DNA of 64,000 nucleotides. Source: Musa acuminata AAA Group. Taxonomy: Eukaryota > Streptophyta > Magnoliopsida > Zingiberales > Musaceae. Positions 33,518 to 46,100 of this stretch are shown here, in pieces (positions within the stretch are counted from its first letter, which is position 1; each line of letters opens with the position of its first letter). The DNA lies in assembly GCF_036884655.1 (NCBI RefSeq), contig NC_088340.1, positions 8,372,501 to 8,436,500 of the forward strand, in the 5' to 3' direction. Position numbers and translations under genes: made by a program. The notes under the pieces were generated by a model that made no database searches, was not told the origin of the DNA, and was given only the letters and a program-made list of their open reading frames with translations.

Positions 33518-36500
33518 ATGGGGTTGCCTTCAAACATACGTGCCATCTACAGGAGCCCCACCATCTTCACCTCCCTGATTCTCTTGCTCACCGCAAGCTC
33601 TCCCTTCTTCTTCTCCTGCTGCCTGGCCATTGATGAGCAAGGTTTAGCTCTGCTGTCATGGAAACGCAGCCTCAACAGCTCCACAGACGCACTCAGCTCG
33701 TGGAAGCCCTCGGACCCCAATCCATGCAAGTGGTTTGGAGTTTCCTGCAACTCCAAACTAGAGGTCATCAGCCTGAGCATCACGTCGGTCGATCTGCAAG
33801 GCTCATTGCCTTCCAATCTTCAACCTCTAAAGTCCCTGAAGACTCTTGTTCTGTCTGTTACCAACATCACTGGTCCAATCCCGAGAGAGTTCGGCGACTA
33901 CCGCGAGCTTGCCGTCGTCGACATCAGCAGAAACCAAATCACGGGCGAGATCCCTGCGGAAGTTTGCAAGCTCAGCAAACTCGAGTCGCTCGTTTTGAAT
34001 TCCAATTCTCTCCAAGGCGCCATTCCTGCTGATATCGGAAACCTCTCCAGCCTCACATACTTGACTCTCTACGACAACTTCCTGAGCTCCGAGATCCCGG
34101 CGAGCATCGGGAAACTGCAGAAGCTCGAGGTTTTCCGGTCTGGAGGTAACCAGAATCTCAAAGGCTCGTTGCCCCCGGAGATTGGAAACTGCAGCAACTT
34201 GGTCATGTTGGGACTCGCCGAAACCGGCATTTCGGGGAAGCTTCCCTCAACGATTGGATTGCTCCAAAGGCTGCAAACCATCGCCATCTACACTTCGATG
34301 ATCTCAGGTACGATCCCGGAAGAGATTGGCAACTGCACCGAGCTAACCAGCTTGTATCTGTATCAGAACTCTCTGTCAGGCCCGATTCCTTTCAAGCTTG
34401 GCAAGCTTGAAAACCTTCGGAGTATGCTCTTGTGGCAGAACAGCCTGGTCGGCTCTATCCCGCCAGAGCTCGGCCGATGCAAACAGCTCGTGCTCGTCGA
34501 CCTGTCGATGAATCTTCTGACCGGAAGCATTCCCCGGAGCATCGGGAACCTGACCAATCTCCAACAGCTTCAGTTGAGTACTAATCAGCTGTCAGGCCTG
34601 ATTCCGCAGGAGATTTCGAGCTGTGCTGCGCTGACCGATCTCGAGGTCGACAACAACGAGCTCTCCGGCGAGATTCAAATCGACTTCGCAAAGCTGGAGA
34701 ACCTCACTCTGTTCTATGCTTGGCAGAACAGGCTGACGGGGAGCATTCCGGCCAGTTTAGCTCAATGTCCGAATTTGCAGTCCGTCGATCTCTCGTACAA
34801 CAATCTCACCGGGCCGATTCCCAAGGACCTGTTCGGATTGCAGAACCTCACCAAACTGCTCCTCCTGTGGAATGAACTGTCGGGATTTGTACCACCGGAT
34901 ATTGGCAATTGCACAAATCTTTTCCGGCTCCGGCTGAATGGTAACCGGCTCGCGGGAACCATGCCAGCGGAAATTGGCAATCTGAAGAGCCTGAATTTTC
35001 TTGACATGAGCAACAACCTGCTTATAGGTCCGATCCCGACGGCGATATCGGGATGCGAGTCCCTCGAATTCCTCGATCTCCACTCCAATGCTTTGACCGG
35101 AGGCTTGCCGGAGTCACTGCCAAAGAGCCTACAATTCATCGACGTCTCCGACAACAGGCTCAGCGGACCGTTAAGCGCCGCTATCGGTTCACTGCCGGAG
35201 CTGACCAAGCTCATCGCGGGAAGAAATCAGCTCTCTGGTGGGATCCCAGCAGAACTTGGATCATGCAGCAAGCTACAGCTACTGGACGTCGGTGATAACT
35301 CTTTCTCCGGAAGGATTCCTGGCGAGCTAGGCCAACTTCCGGCGCTCGAGATCTCGCTTAATCTCAGCTGTAATCATCTCTCCGGCGATATCCCGGCCCG
35401 ACTCTCCGCCCTCGAGAAGCTTGGATGCCTCGACATCTCCCACAACGAGCTCTCCGGCAACCTCGACGTGCTCGCCGTGCTGCAGAACCTCGTCACGCTT
35501 AACGTGTCCTTCAACGCCTTCTCGGGCGAACTGCCCGATACTCCCTTCTTCAGGAAGCTCCCGCTCTCCGATCTCGAAGGCAACCATGGGCTGTTCATAG
35601 CCAACGGCCCTGCAACACAAGAACCATCGAGCAGAGCAGCAATCTCCGCTTTGAAGCTCGCCATGTCGGTCTTGATCAGCGTCAGCGCATTACTGCTGCT
35701 GACGGCCGTCTACGTGCTGGTACGGTCTCGTACCGCCCCTCGCCGACACGCGGACGACACGTGGGAGATCACCCTCTACCAAAAGCTCGACTTCTCGGCA
35801 GACGACGTAGTCCGGGGACTGACATCGGGGAACGTAATAGGGACCGGAAGCTCCGGCGTGGTCTACAAGGTCGGGACTCCGAGCGGCGACACGCTGGCCG
35901 TCAAGAAGATGTGGTCGTCGGACGAGTCAGGGGCGTTCCGCAACGAGATCGCCGCCCTGAGCTCGATAAGGCACCGGAACATCGTGCGCCTGCTGGGGTG
36001 GGGCGCCAACCGGAGCACCAAGCTGCTGTTCTACAACTATCTACCGAACGGGAGTCTGAGCGGGTTCCTTCACCGGAGCGGGAAGGAGCAGGTGGAGTGG
36101 GAGACGAGGTACGAGATCATGATCGGGCTGGCTCACGCCATAGCCTATCTGCACCATGACTGCGTGCCGGCCATCTTGCATGGAGACGTCAAGGCCATGA
36201 ATGTGCTGCTGGGGCCGAGATTTGAACCATACTTGGCGGACTTCGGCCTGGCCAGAGTACTAACCGGTGGTGATACTACACACAAGTTGGAGTCCAAAAC
36301 CTGTCCTCGTATTGCCGGTTCCTATGGATACATTGCTCCAGGTATCAATCTGTCTCATCTTTTCTCCCTTGAAAGAACAATGAACAAAATGAGTTCAGAA
36401 TAGGTTGTGATTGGACTAATTGAAGGGATTGTATCTGATCAGAGTATGCTTCGACGCAACGGATAACAGAGAAGAGTGATGTCTACAGCTACGGTGTTGT

Positions 36501-36900
36501 GTTGCTCGAAGTCCTAACAGGGAGGCATCCACTGGACCCGTCGCTGCCCGGGGGAATGCATTTGGTGCAGTGGGCGCGAGAGCACTTGCAGAGCAAGCGC
36601 GACCCGGTGGAGCTGCTCGACGCCAGGTTACGAGGCCGGCCGGACCACCAGACACAAGAGATACAGCAGGCGCTTGCAATCGCTTCGTTGTGCGTCGGTG
36701 CGCGGGCCGAAGACCGGCCGACCATGAAGGACGTGGCTGCACTGTTGAAGGAGATCAGACGGCCGGCGAACGAAGAGCCCAAAGAGTCGGCGGCGGTATC
36801 TGCAGCCGCCGCCGCCGCCGCCGCCGCTTCTCCCGTCCGGAATGTGGACTTGGTAGGCTCTTCCAATTGCTCATTTGCAATGTCGGATTACTCCAGCTGA
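33518..36900 (+). CDS. LRR receptor-like kinase, clade XI, RGI/RCH type
   Basis: Plasma-membrane receptor kinase of the group that in Arabidopsis binds root meristem growth factor peptides (RGI family). Exons 33518-36341 and 36443-36900 encode 1093 residues, the family's usual length. Order: signal peptide (about 1-38, hydrophobic FTSLILLLTASSPFFFSC), LRR N-cap, about two dozen LRRs, transmembrane segment near 712-735, kinase with Gly loop GTGSSGVVY (about 774), Lys-796, catalytic HGD 888-890 and DFG 908-910. HGD in place of HRD makes it a non-RD kinase, as in its closest relatives. The C terminus has an Ala run and ends SSNCSFAMSDYSS. The single intron splits a Glu codon in the activation segment (APG|E), with donor gtatca and acceptor gatcag. 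I prefer the ATG at 33518 over 33434 because it places the signal peptide at the N terminus. Ligand specificity is inferred only. Confidence 0.95.
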
Positions 36901-37249
36901 ACAAAGACTGCACTGGTAACAGTTTTTGGAATGACTTATCATTCAGTAAAAAGAAATGCAAATCATCATAACTGTACATGTATTTTACTTGCATTTGTGG
37001 GATTGCTGCTACTTCAGATACATGTTAATCTTGTCAAATTCACTAGAATTTTATATCATGAAATGCCGAGGACAGGTGAAGGATGTGTTGAGACACGAGG
37101 GATAAGAGATGGAGTTTTCTGTCTTGAAGTCGATCCATTGATTGGGGTTAAAACATTGCCAAGATGACTGAAACAGTAGATCTGATAAAAAGAATAAACT
37201 CTTTCCGGCAAGAGAATCACATGTCCTGATGCTATCAATACACCTCCCC
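36901..37249. other. 3' flank of the receptor kinase
   Basis: Probable 3' UTR and spacer up to the retrotransposon target site. No gene seen. Confidence 0.6.
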
Positions 37250-37253
37250 ACAT

Positions 37254-37699
37254 TGTCACGGACAAACTTCTAAACAAGGTGTTTCATGTAATGCTTATGT
37301 ATGTCCGTGTCTTTTGACATGTTCATGCCTTGTACAGAATGTAAAGGGGCGGCCGAAGGCTTAATAGTCCAATTTTAGTTGGGTTGGTGGTCTCTTTGGG
37401 CTTGTAAATAAAGGTTGTGTCATGTGGACACGTTCGAGAGCTTTTCGGTCTGTAATGGACCATTTTACCCTTTGTTGTGCCACTATTCAGAGCTTGTAAA
37501 GTCTGTTTGTAACTTGCATTGTCTATGAAGTGTTTTTCGGACATGTTTGCTTGTGGATCCCGATTGAGGCGTTCTCTTTAACCCGTTCTCTCTTTTGTTG
37601 GTCCTAAGGGACAATGGGAGGCTTCGGGGAGGCTGACCTTTGCGGACGGACACGCAAGGGTGCCGCACGACTTAGGCAAATCCAGCTAAGTCCGTGTCA
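37254..37699 (+). repeat. 5' LTR
   Basis: 446 bp, TG...CA ends with near-inverted 10-bp termini (TGTCACGGAC / GTCCGTGTCA). It has an A-rich aataaagg word near the middle. Same length as the 3' LTR. Confidence 0.95.
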
Positions 37700-37701
37700 T
37701 A

Positions 37702-37713
37702 TGGTATCAGAGC
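37702..37713 (+). other. Primer-binding site (tRNA-Met type)
   Basis: TGGTATCAGAGC, two bases after the 5' LTR, is the standard plant priming word for reverse transcription from initiator tRNA-Met. Confidence 0.9.
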
Positions 37714-39570
37714 GGGACAAGCACTCATAGAAACACTTGATATGCAAACGTGGGGGACCTAGTGGGGCTGCATGGAGGGCAGTCAGCAACGCGCGACCGT
37801 TTGAGGGAAAACGGGCATGGAGATGTAGGGAAAAGAGTCGCTCAAAGGAGCGGGCATCTGACATTGGCATTCAGAGGAATGGCCAACCCTTCGCGCGAGA
37901 GGCACCACGAGAACAGGCAAGCTTGGAAGAATGCGGAGCGCACAAAGGTTGGGATGGCTGAGTTTGAGCTACGGCTCAACGTTGACAACTTTACTTGATG
38001 GTGCTCAAGGCAAGCGAGGCGCTTGGCAAAAGGACGAGACCATGCAAAGTGGAATGAGTTGCTTAGCGACCGAAAGAGTTGTGCAAAGCTCACAGAGGTG
38101 AGGGGAATTGCTAACTCGAAGAATTCGGTACTCATGCATGGGCTTGTATGCGGACGATGGAATGTTCGTGGCCATCCCAAGGCAGTCGAGACTCGGCGCC
38201 ATGGAGCATTGAAACTTTCTCTTCGGCATGCGAAGGATACGTCCGGAGGAGGCTGAAGTGTGCAACGAGTTCAGCATGTTGCTAGGCCTTGAGGGGTGCA
38301 GCGGTGGCTGTATTGACGTGGAGGCGCAATCTAGCAAGTGCGTTTGCAAGAGGCAGAACAATGCACAGTTTGTTCAGCAGATCGGAGTAGTCCAAGGGGA
38401 TGGTGGTCTCCGAAACGAAGAGAGATGTTGCTCCAACGGGACAGTTATCCAGGAGGGATAAGTCTCGGCTCTCCAGAGGGAGAATCATGTGAGACGGACT
38501 TCACATGTTGAGGAGGAAGTACCTCATAAACAACAACTCCACGAAGCTCAATGGACCGAGCAAGCAGCGAGGAGTTGTCGCATGATCTCGCTCGAGAGAA
38601 TGCATTAGTGGATGCATTGCGAGATCAAGTGGGGGAGCGACCCAAAGCAACTCAAGGGAGGGCTGACCCGTGGAATAGTGGGCGCGAGGGCCACCATCGA
38701 CTCAATGCAAAAACGAGGAGCGGAGCAACTTGGGTGTAACTTGGCGAAGTACCCAAGCCGCATGAAGGGAGCCAGCATAGAAGTTGGAACATGGAGCAGA
38801 GGCACAGCGCTTTCCCTAGACAGAGGTCAAGGACATGAACTCTTGCAGAGGTAGGAGTAGAATCATGCTGTTCCCTGGGTCCTTCATTCTGACAGAGCGG
38901 ACTCATCTTGCATGGTGCCAAAGACGAAGGGAGCTTCGGGGCACATGCACCTTATCTCGGAGGAGCATTCGATGGAGGAACTAAGACGACTCAATTTGTG
39001 GAGGCGAAGTTGGGTACAGAAGGCCTTAGCACGGGGCAAGAGGACGCAGAGGCGGGTACTCTTGAAGAATATGCCACAGTGTTGCCATTCGAGTTGCTAT
39101 GAAGGAAGCGGTGCACAGTGGAGATTGTGCTGGTAGGGGCAGAGGCCCAGGATCCAGACAATGGTGCACAAATTACAGTGAAGTCGGTGGACTTCGGGAG
39201 CTACTAGGCGACGGACTGTCCTAGAGCGGTGCTTCATCTAGGTGTGACCCAAGAGTGGGTGGATGAAGGTCGATTGTCAAAGGAGCGAACAAAATCGAAG
39301 GTGGAGGAGACCCTGCGATGTATTGGCAAAGGCCACATATGGAGGGTTCACAATTCGAGTTTATTCCACAAGGATCAGAATGCAATGGAGATGTCACCAG
39401 GAGGCGACATGGTGCAGCGGATCGTGGTGGAACAGTTCGTGGCAATGCGACACACACGACATAGTCCCGGGAGGGACTAGATCATATGGAGGTATGATCG
39501 GGAGCTACTGGGAGCTCCGCTTTGGTGAACAACACGACGGCAAGAAGGGCTATGGATTCAAGGAGTGAAG

Positions 39571-39599
39571 GCCATGGTACCGCAGAGGCGGGTCTTCCG
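39571..39599 (+). repeat. Internal direct repeat of the retrotransposon
   Basis: gccatggtaccgcagaggcg and the next nine bases recur at 40137-40165 with one mismatch in 29. Shorter gcagaggcggg words occur elsewhere in the interior, for example near 39045. Confidence 0.8.
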
Positions 39600-41321
39600 G
39601 GCGTGCACCGAATTTTGCATCGGATGAAAACCTTGGTCATCAGCATATGGGGGCTGGGTTCCACCAAGGGAAAAGTTCGAATGCAAGTACCAATGAGTCC
39701 CATGAGAGGGACTTGATCATGCAGAGGTATGATCGAAGCAACTGGAGAGTTGGACTGCTCCAGAGCTCATATTCGCTTAAGGGAGCCCGACAAGTCAGAG
39801 GACAAGGTCGAGTAAGCGAACGTTGCTACCAAGGAAGCTAAGGAGAACAGAATCGGTGCAAACCCTACAATGTGATGGCAGAGGCCATGCATGGGAGTTG
39901 CAGTCTGTCTTTCCATCGACCAAACAGACTGCTTGGAGAACACAGAGGTGTTGAAGCAGGAGGTCGAAAGGGGCGAGGAAGCGACGACGAGTCCAGAGGG
40001 ACTTAGCTACCCAAAATCAAGCATCAGTTAGAATGGAGGTGGACTCAGAGGAGTGCCACGGAGACATATCTACTGATCGTGAAGAAAAGGGATGCAGATG
40101 CGAGGTGACGGATGGTAGGGCCATGGGCATGGCAGCGCCATGGTACCGCAGAGGCGGGACTTCCGTCAAAGTCATTGATTCCTTGCTCTCACGGAGGGAG
40201 AGCGCTTGGTCGTGAAAGGGGCCGAGGAGGTGGAGCATGCAGAGGCAATCTCCAAGTACCGAGACAAGGCTGAAGGGCAGAGGCCAAGAAACTTCGTAAG
40301 ACCGGTGTCAACAAGTTTCTCATCAAGATAGCCGTAAGTGAAGGACTTCGGGTCATGCAAGAGTGCACGACCAAGGAACGAAGCAGGCAGTACGTGGTGC
40401 TGTACCTTTGCTACTCAGTGGAGTAGGCGGCAGGGTTGATGGAGAAGACTGTACAATCCCAGAGGCGACCTCATCTATCAGAGAATTACTCCAAGTTGGG
40501 GTGAAAACTTCCTGCATTCCAGAAGTTCAATGGCATTGAGAAGGTGAATCACAGTAGCTAACTCAACGCAAGGAGTGCAAACACTTCAAGTACTTCAGAA
40601 GTGTGAGCAAAGAGCAGGCGAAGGCCAGTAACCAGCTCGATGCATGAAGTACAACCTCGAGGAGGCGGGCAAAGTCAAGTAACCTTTGCCTTCTCAACTC
40701 TTAAGAGAATGGGCGAAACCGAGTACCCCAGTTCTCTTATCTATCCAGCAGAGGAGCTCTGTACAAGTTCAAAGACCCTTCGAAGATAATGGAAGACAAT
40801 AATTGTCAAAATTCTCACCAACGGTGATCAGTGCTACTGAGAGTAGATTGTCCGCTTCATTTCCCAACGAAATGCCAATCGAAAGCAGAAGTGATGCGAA
40901 CCTACTTGGATGTGACAACTAACTGAAAGAAGAGTCAATGAGCAGATTTTGTGGACGAAGGACCCAAAACTTCAGAAGTTTGCGAGGCGATGCTCGTTAA
41001 AGCTCCAACAAGCATCCACCCAGTTCAAGCAGCATGTGGAAATTTTGAGAAACTGGCGCAGTAAGAATGGTCTTTTCCTTCATTTGGTGGATCCGCAGGA
41101 ATCAACGAGGATCAACACAACTCAGCCAACCCCACACCAGAGTTAGAGTCATTGGCGAGTTGAAGCAGCATGGCAGATCAAAGGTTCGACTACTCAGAAA
41201 CAACAGCGGAGAGAAGCTGGGAGCCAGGAGGCGCATTGCAGCTGGAGCAGAAGATTGAAGACTCAGCAAAGGCGAAGAGTTGCAGTGTTCACAAAGGCTT
41301 CGACGAGGACGTCGAAGGGAT

Positions 41322-41334
41322 AAGTGGGGGAGAA
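41322..41334 (+). other. Polypurine tract
   Basis: aagtgggggagaa lies immediately before the 3' LTR and is the expected plus-strand primer. Confidence 0.85.
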
Positions 41335-41780
41335 TGTCACGGACAAACTTCTAAACAAGGTGTTTGATGTAATGCTTATGTATGTCCGTGTCTTTTGGCA
41401 TGTTCATGCCTTGTACAGAATGTAAAGGGGCGGCCGAAGGCTTAATAGTCCCATTTTAGTTGGGTTGGTGGCCTCTTTAGGCTTGTAAATAAAGGTTGTG
41501 TCATGTGGACACGTTCGAGAGCTTTTCGGTCTGTAATGGACCATTTTACCCTTTGTTGTGCCACTGTTCAGAGCTTGTAAAGTCTGTTTGTAACTTGCAT
41601 TGTCTATGAAGTGTTTTTCGGACATGTTTGCTTGTGGATCCCGATTGAGGCGTTCTCTTTAACCCGTTCTCTTTTTTGTTGGTCCTAAGGGACAATGGGA
41701 GGCCTCGGGGAGGTTGACCTTTGCGGACGGACACGCAAGGGTGCCGCACGACTTAGGCAAATCCAGCTAAGTCCGTGTCA
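41335..41780 (+). repeat. 3' LTR
   Basis: 446 bp, aligned to the 5' LTR without gaps and with nine substitutions. The ACAT target repeat follows at 41781. Confidence 0.95.
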
Positions 41781-41784
41781 ACAT

Positions 41785-43157
41785 GGTAGAGACAGAAGAC
41801 CTCAACAAGCAATAAGAAATGACTGTTTGATAGATCGAGCAAGTCTTCTTTCTGTCATTGCTTTTCATGGACTTTAAGCTCAAATCAGCCTTTCAAGTAA
41901 ATGTGTTAGAACAGATGGTATCTATTCCTCTACATATTTTCTGTATCATAGATCGATGGCAGTTCTAAAGAGCATATGGTCATGGTGTGGAACAAGTAGC
42001 TGAAGACTGGATGAGCCAAGATGATCATAAAGCTATGTAAATCGACATTATTTCCTTTGCAAGAAAATGCAATATGTATAAAAGCGAAGAAAAAGAAATG
42101 AACACAAAGTACAAGCAGAAAGAAACAAGGCGGCAAAATGGAATAATAGAGAAAACGAGATATGGAGAACTTGCAGTATATCCATTGGCTTAGCAGAGCT
42201 GATGGAGAACTTGTGACCTAAGAATTGTCACTCTCACCATCAGCAGCACGCTTTGCCAGCCTGCCATCCATGTCAGTTTCCCTTTGGCCAATGCCAATAT
42301 GCTGAATCTGAGTACTACTTTATGCATCTTGAGTGCTTTCATTGAGAGCCATGTCTAACCTCCAGCCTTGTGCAATCCTCCTTTGGCTAATAGCTACCAA
42401 CAATGATTGAAGAAGAAGGTGTTGAGATGGATTGAGACATTGGACTCTTGCTAATGAATGTGTCTTCAAGACTAGATGTTTGTTTCCTTCTGTTTCTCTG
42501 TTTTGGAGGAAAATGCTTCCTTGTAATCTTTTTCAGAAGCCCTTTTCTCTCAGTTGTATTTAAACCCTCTTTTCCTTGTTTACGGAGAGAAGTGAGGCCA
42601 TTGGCCTCTATAAAGACCCCTGAGATGAATTAAGTAGTTTTTATAATGTAAGATTTCTGGAAGATTCAAAGCCTTGGATGAAGAATCCTAATTCAATTAT
42701 GAATATGGGAGGAAAACCCTTGTCAGTTTGTGATTGGTTTTATATGTTAGTGCTTTATGGAATCTCCAGTACCATTACCAAATACTAACTATGGTAGAAA
42801 TTATTCATTCTAAAACAAAAGCTTTGTTGCAATTACTATCATCATTTAATTTTAATCTCGTTAGAGATAAACATTACCACCAAAGCAGTACATACATATG
42901 CAGCTACTGCAGCAGCATATATGACAAAGCTATTGCCAAGCATGTTGTTGCATTCCCTACATTAATTTGTGGCATGGCTAATTCTCCTACCATGTAAACC
43001 ATGAGTTCACAAATCTCTAGTTTATGCAAATTTGGCTGAAGCAGTAAATGCAATCCTATTTCTTTTATTACTTGAAATAATGTACATACACTAATGATGA
43101 AGCATATAAATAAACATATTCGTATCGAAAAATAACAGGGAAAGAGGTGAAATTTCA
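41785..43157. other. Spacer between the retrotransposon and the kinesin 3' end
   Basis: No gene supported. The right end holds the kinesin 3' UTR on the minus strand. Short frames near 42448-42633 and 42734-42997 show no domain or splice partner. Confidence 0.55.
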
Positions 43158-46100
43158 TTACAAAATGAATTTTGCATGAGGCAAAGCTTTACTACTTCTC
43201 ATGTCAGAAGCCATGGCATTAGTGCGTTCCTTTATGTTCTGAGCTGCAGAATTCGGAGGCCTGTTCAGGTGCTTCCCATTTGACAATGGCTCCTCTGCCT
43301 GAACTGGGGCCCTGAATAAATGAGCATTCCCTTTCAGCAAGTCAAATTTAAGGGGGAATAAAGAACACAGCCTAATGATGACTATATGACAGAACAAAGA
43401 TCCAGTTACGAAGATACCTGGGTTTGACATGTGCTGATGTCCTTGCATTATGCTGAAACTTCTTCAGCTTCTGGCTACGATCGTTTACACACTCGAAAAG
43501 GGTGTACTCATTTTCAGATTCACTCCTGTTCTTTGCCGGTTCATTCACTCTGCTATTGGTATCAGATGTCTGAAATCCAACCAACTCTTCATTTTTTGCC
43601 TTAGGCTTATTCTCGGCATTAATCTTTTGGTTTTCACCATGTCTCACATAAACTGTTGGCTTGAACTTCTTCCTGTCTCCTTGCTCAGGGTTGAGTCTTC
43701 TTAAATTGCCAATCTCTTGTGGATCCCAGCATCTGCTTAAACTCTCACTTGTAAGCACTGATGATAAAGTCGCATTGGATCTGTCGACAGATGCTCTCTC
43801 CGAAAACTGCAATTTCAATGGTGTCCTCTCATCAAGGGTTTCAATCCTAGTCTTTCTCCTCATGACAGCAGCACGGTCTGTAGATAATGATCTTCTTATG
43901 GGCGGTGATGGGGATCTCAGATTTCTGGAATTGCAGCTCTCTCCACCAGTGAAAGGTGATCTTGAATCAATTTCTTTATCTGAAAACATAGAAGATCGAA
44001 CGGGGTTTCTGCGCTTTACAGATGAGCAGCTTCTCGACTGCACAATGTAAAACCATATTAGCACATATACCTACTTCCTTCTCGATATCAGATCCTTGTT
44101 TTTTTTCTAGAATAATTTTTTGTTACCAGGATTAAATATTCAAGTGACTGACTGATACATAATAATAAGCAGCTTATAAATTTAGATTTGGAACCCACAT
44201 GGTCCCCAGGTTTTCTTCCTTTTGAACTTCTGGGATAGTATCCTATTCGCTGTAGGCCATCTTGTTGTGGCTGCTTCATCTTAGCATTTAAGGTAGCTCA
44301 TTGGAAGGCGCCTAACAGAGTCTTTAAACCCTGTACTTGACTTTATCATAGATACTTCGTATCCTGAGAGGAACTTGGAGTTTCTTCTTGGTTGTACCAG
44401 ACAGTTTAAGTTGCTTACATCAGCAAACATGCCTTTTAGGCTCTAAAGGATTCTAACATACCTTAACTGAACAAAAGATCAGCATGAAATCTAAGGACTA
44501 GCTTCAAGTTGCATAACAACCAGAAAACAATTAGTGTTGTATTTTTCTGATTCACATTTATCTGATATAACATTCAGTCAGTGGTACCAAGATCCAAGTA
44601 AACGTTTTCTTCTCTAGTTTAACTCCAAGATTGAAAAATGCTTTTTGATAAAGACAACTAGTATTACAGTAAACCATATTTTAGAGCATCTTTGATACCC
44701 ATGTGTAAGCAAATCTGGTAATAGAACTCTGATCAAATATCATTCATTTTATTAAGTCTAGACCCATATGTTCATATAATGCAGCAAGAATGTTGACAAA
44801 ACTAATCAAGCCCATACAGCACTGACATCTCAAGGATGACATGATGTGAACTTCACACCTGAACATTCAAACTTATGATATTTTCTTTTAATCTAGAGAT
44901 CATGCTTTAAAATGAAAAAAAATAAAGCATGATGAAGTATGAGAAATGTATTTCACTTCTACAAACAATGACTGGTAAGCATACAAAAAATCATCATTAT
45001 ATATGTTTTTTGTTTTTCTAATGTCAATACCAATATTCATGGTTGAAATTTTCTCTTCTATGCAATTGACCACTAAACGCTACTTAAAAATGCCAGGGGA
45101 AGTTTTTCTATTACACCGTAGTTATCATCAAGATCCTTCTGTTAGCAAAAATCTTTTTAGCAACTTATACGACTTACGACAAGCTTAAGCATGAATTCTT
45201 GCATTTTTGGCTCTAAAAGTTCTTTAAATGAATTTTTTAGTCAAAATAACTTGAGCAAGACAAGCCTATACATTACATAAAGGCCCTTGTCAGCATGCAT
45301 GAGATCTGCTTTTGCTTTCGTGCAGGCTAATAATCAAAAAGCATCTTGCAAATATCTCTTAAACTTGGAAATTTTCTAGTTATTCGAAATAATGTTGTTC
45401 TATAAATTGTATTGATTTTTAATGCATAGAAAAACAGGACAACCAATTCCTAAATTAGGTAGCACTGCCCATTTAAGAGCATTATTCTTAAACAATGTTG
45501 TCAAAGGATTTTGTCATTTACCTCATGTTTTCTTGATTTGCCCATTGTCTGTTGGCTAAGTTCAGGTTTCTTCATGATCAGCTCAGATGGTGATCTAATT
45601 CCTGTCTTTTGCTCCTCATAGGCAATCTGACGAGTTAAAATTTTCAATTGCTTTACTTCAGACTCCTTACTTTCAAGCGCTGTCCTCATTCTAGAGATCT
45701 AGACAATATAAAACACTGATCAACATTTCCATTACTAAAAAGATGGTTGTTAACTTCAAAGTGGCCAAAAAAAGGGCAAAACCTCTTCTTTGAGTTCTAT
45801 AACTTGACCAGCTTCCTTGTTAACCTGAGCTGCTCCAAGCTCTATCGAGGCAACACGCTCAGCAAACTTGAGTGTGCTAATTGTTTCTCCAAATGCATTA
45901 GCCTCGGGGTTTAAATGAACAAACATCAAGGTCTTGGCTTGCCCACCTGCATGGCAATTCAACAAAAATGAATCAATTTCTGAGTAATTCTAACAACATT
46001 CTTATGCTTTCCTTATCTTAAAATTATCTTTCTTTTTTAAATGCAGTTTTCTACCACCTGGCATTTGCAGGAACCTTGCTAACTTGAAGTTCTATTTCGT

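Larger units (their letters stand above)
37254..41780 (+). mobile_element. Non-autonomous LTR retrotransposon (LARD-like), 4527 bp
   Basis: Two direct 446-bp LTRs (37254-37699 and 41335-41780) start TGTCACGGAC and end GTCCGTGTCA. They are flanked by the 4-bp repeat ACAT (37250-37253 and 41781-41784). A primer-binding site matching the 3' end of initiator tRNA-Met follows the left LTR and a polypurine tract precedes the right one, setting the + orientation. The 3.6-kb interior is relatively GC-rich but holds only short frames, with no gag zinc knuckle, protease, reverse transcriptase or integrase motif that I can find. It would therefore depend on enzymes from another element. The LTRs differ at 9 of 446 positions (2.0 percent), so insertion was fairly recent. 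It lies about 350 bp past the receptor kinase stop codon, in the same orientation. Confidence 0.92.

Noticed and set aside
34757..35664. Several antisense open frames of 90-150 codons over the LRR region
   Set aside because: They are shadows produced by the regular LRR codon pattern and higher GC; no domains, starts or splice context.
37737..41367. Many 60-130 codon frames in the retrotransposon interior
   Set aside because: None shows gag, protease, reverse transcriptase, RNase H or integrase motifs; they are spread over all frames in GC-richer non-coding DNA.
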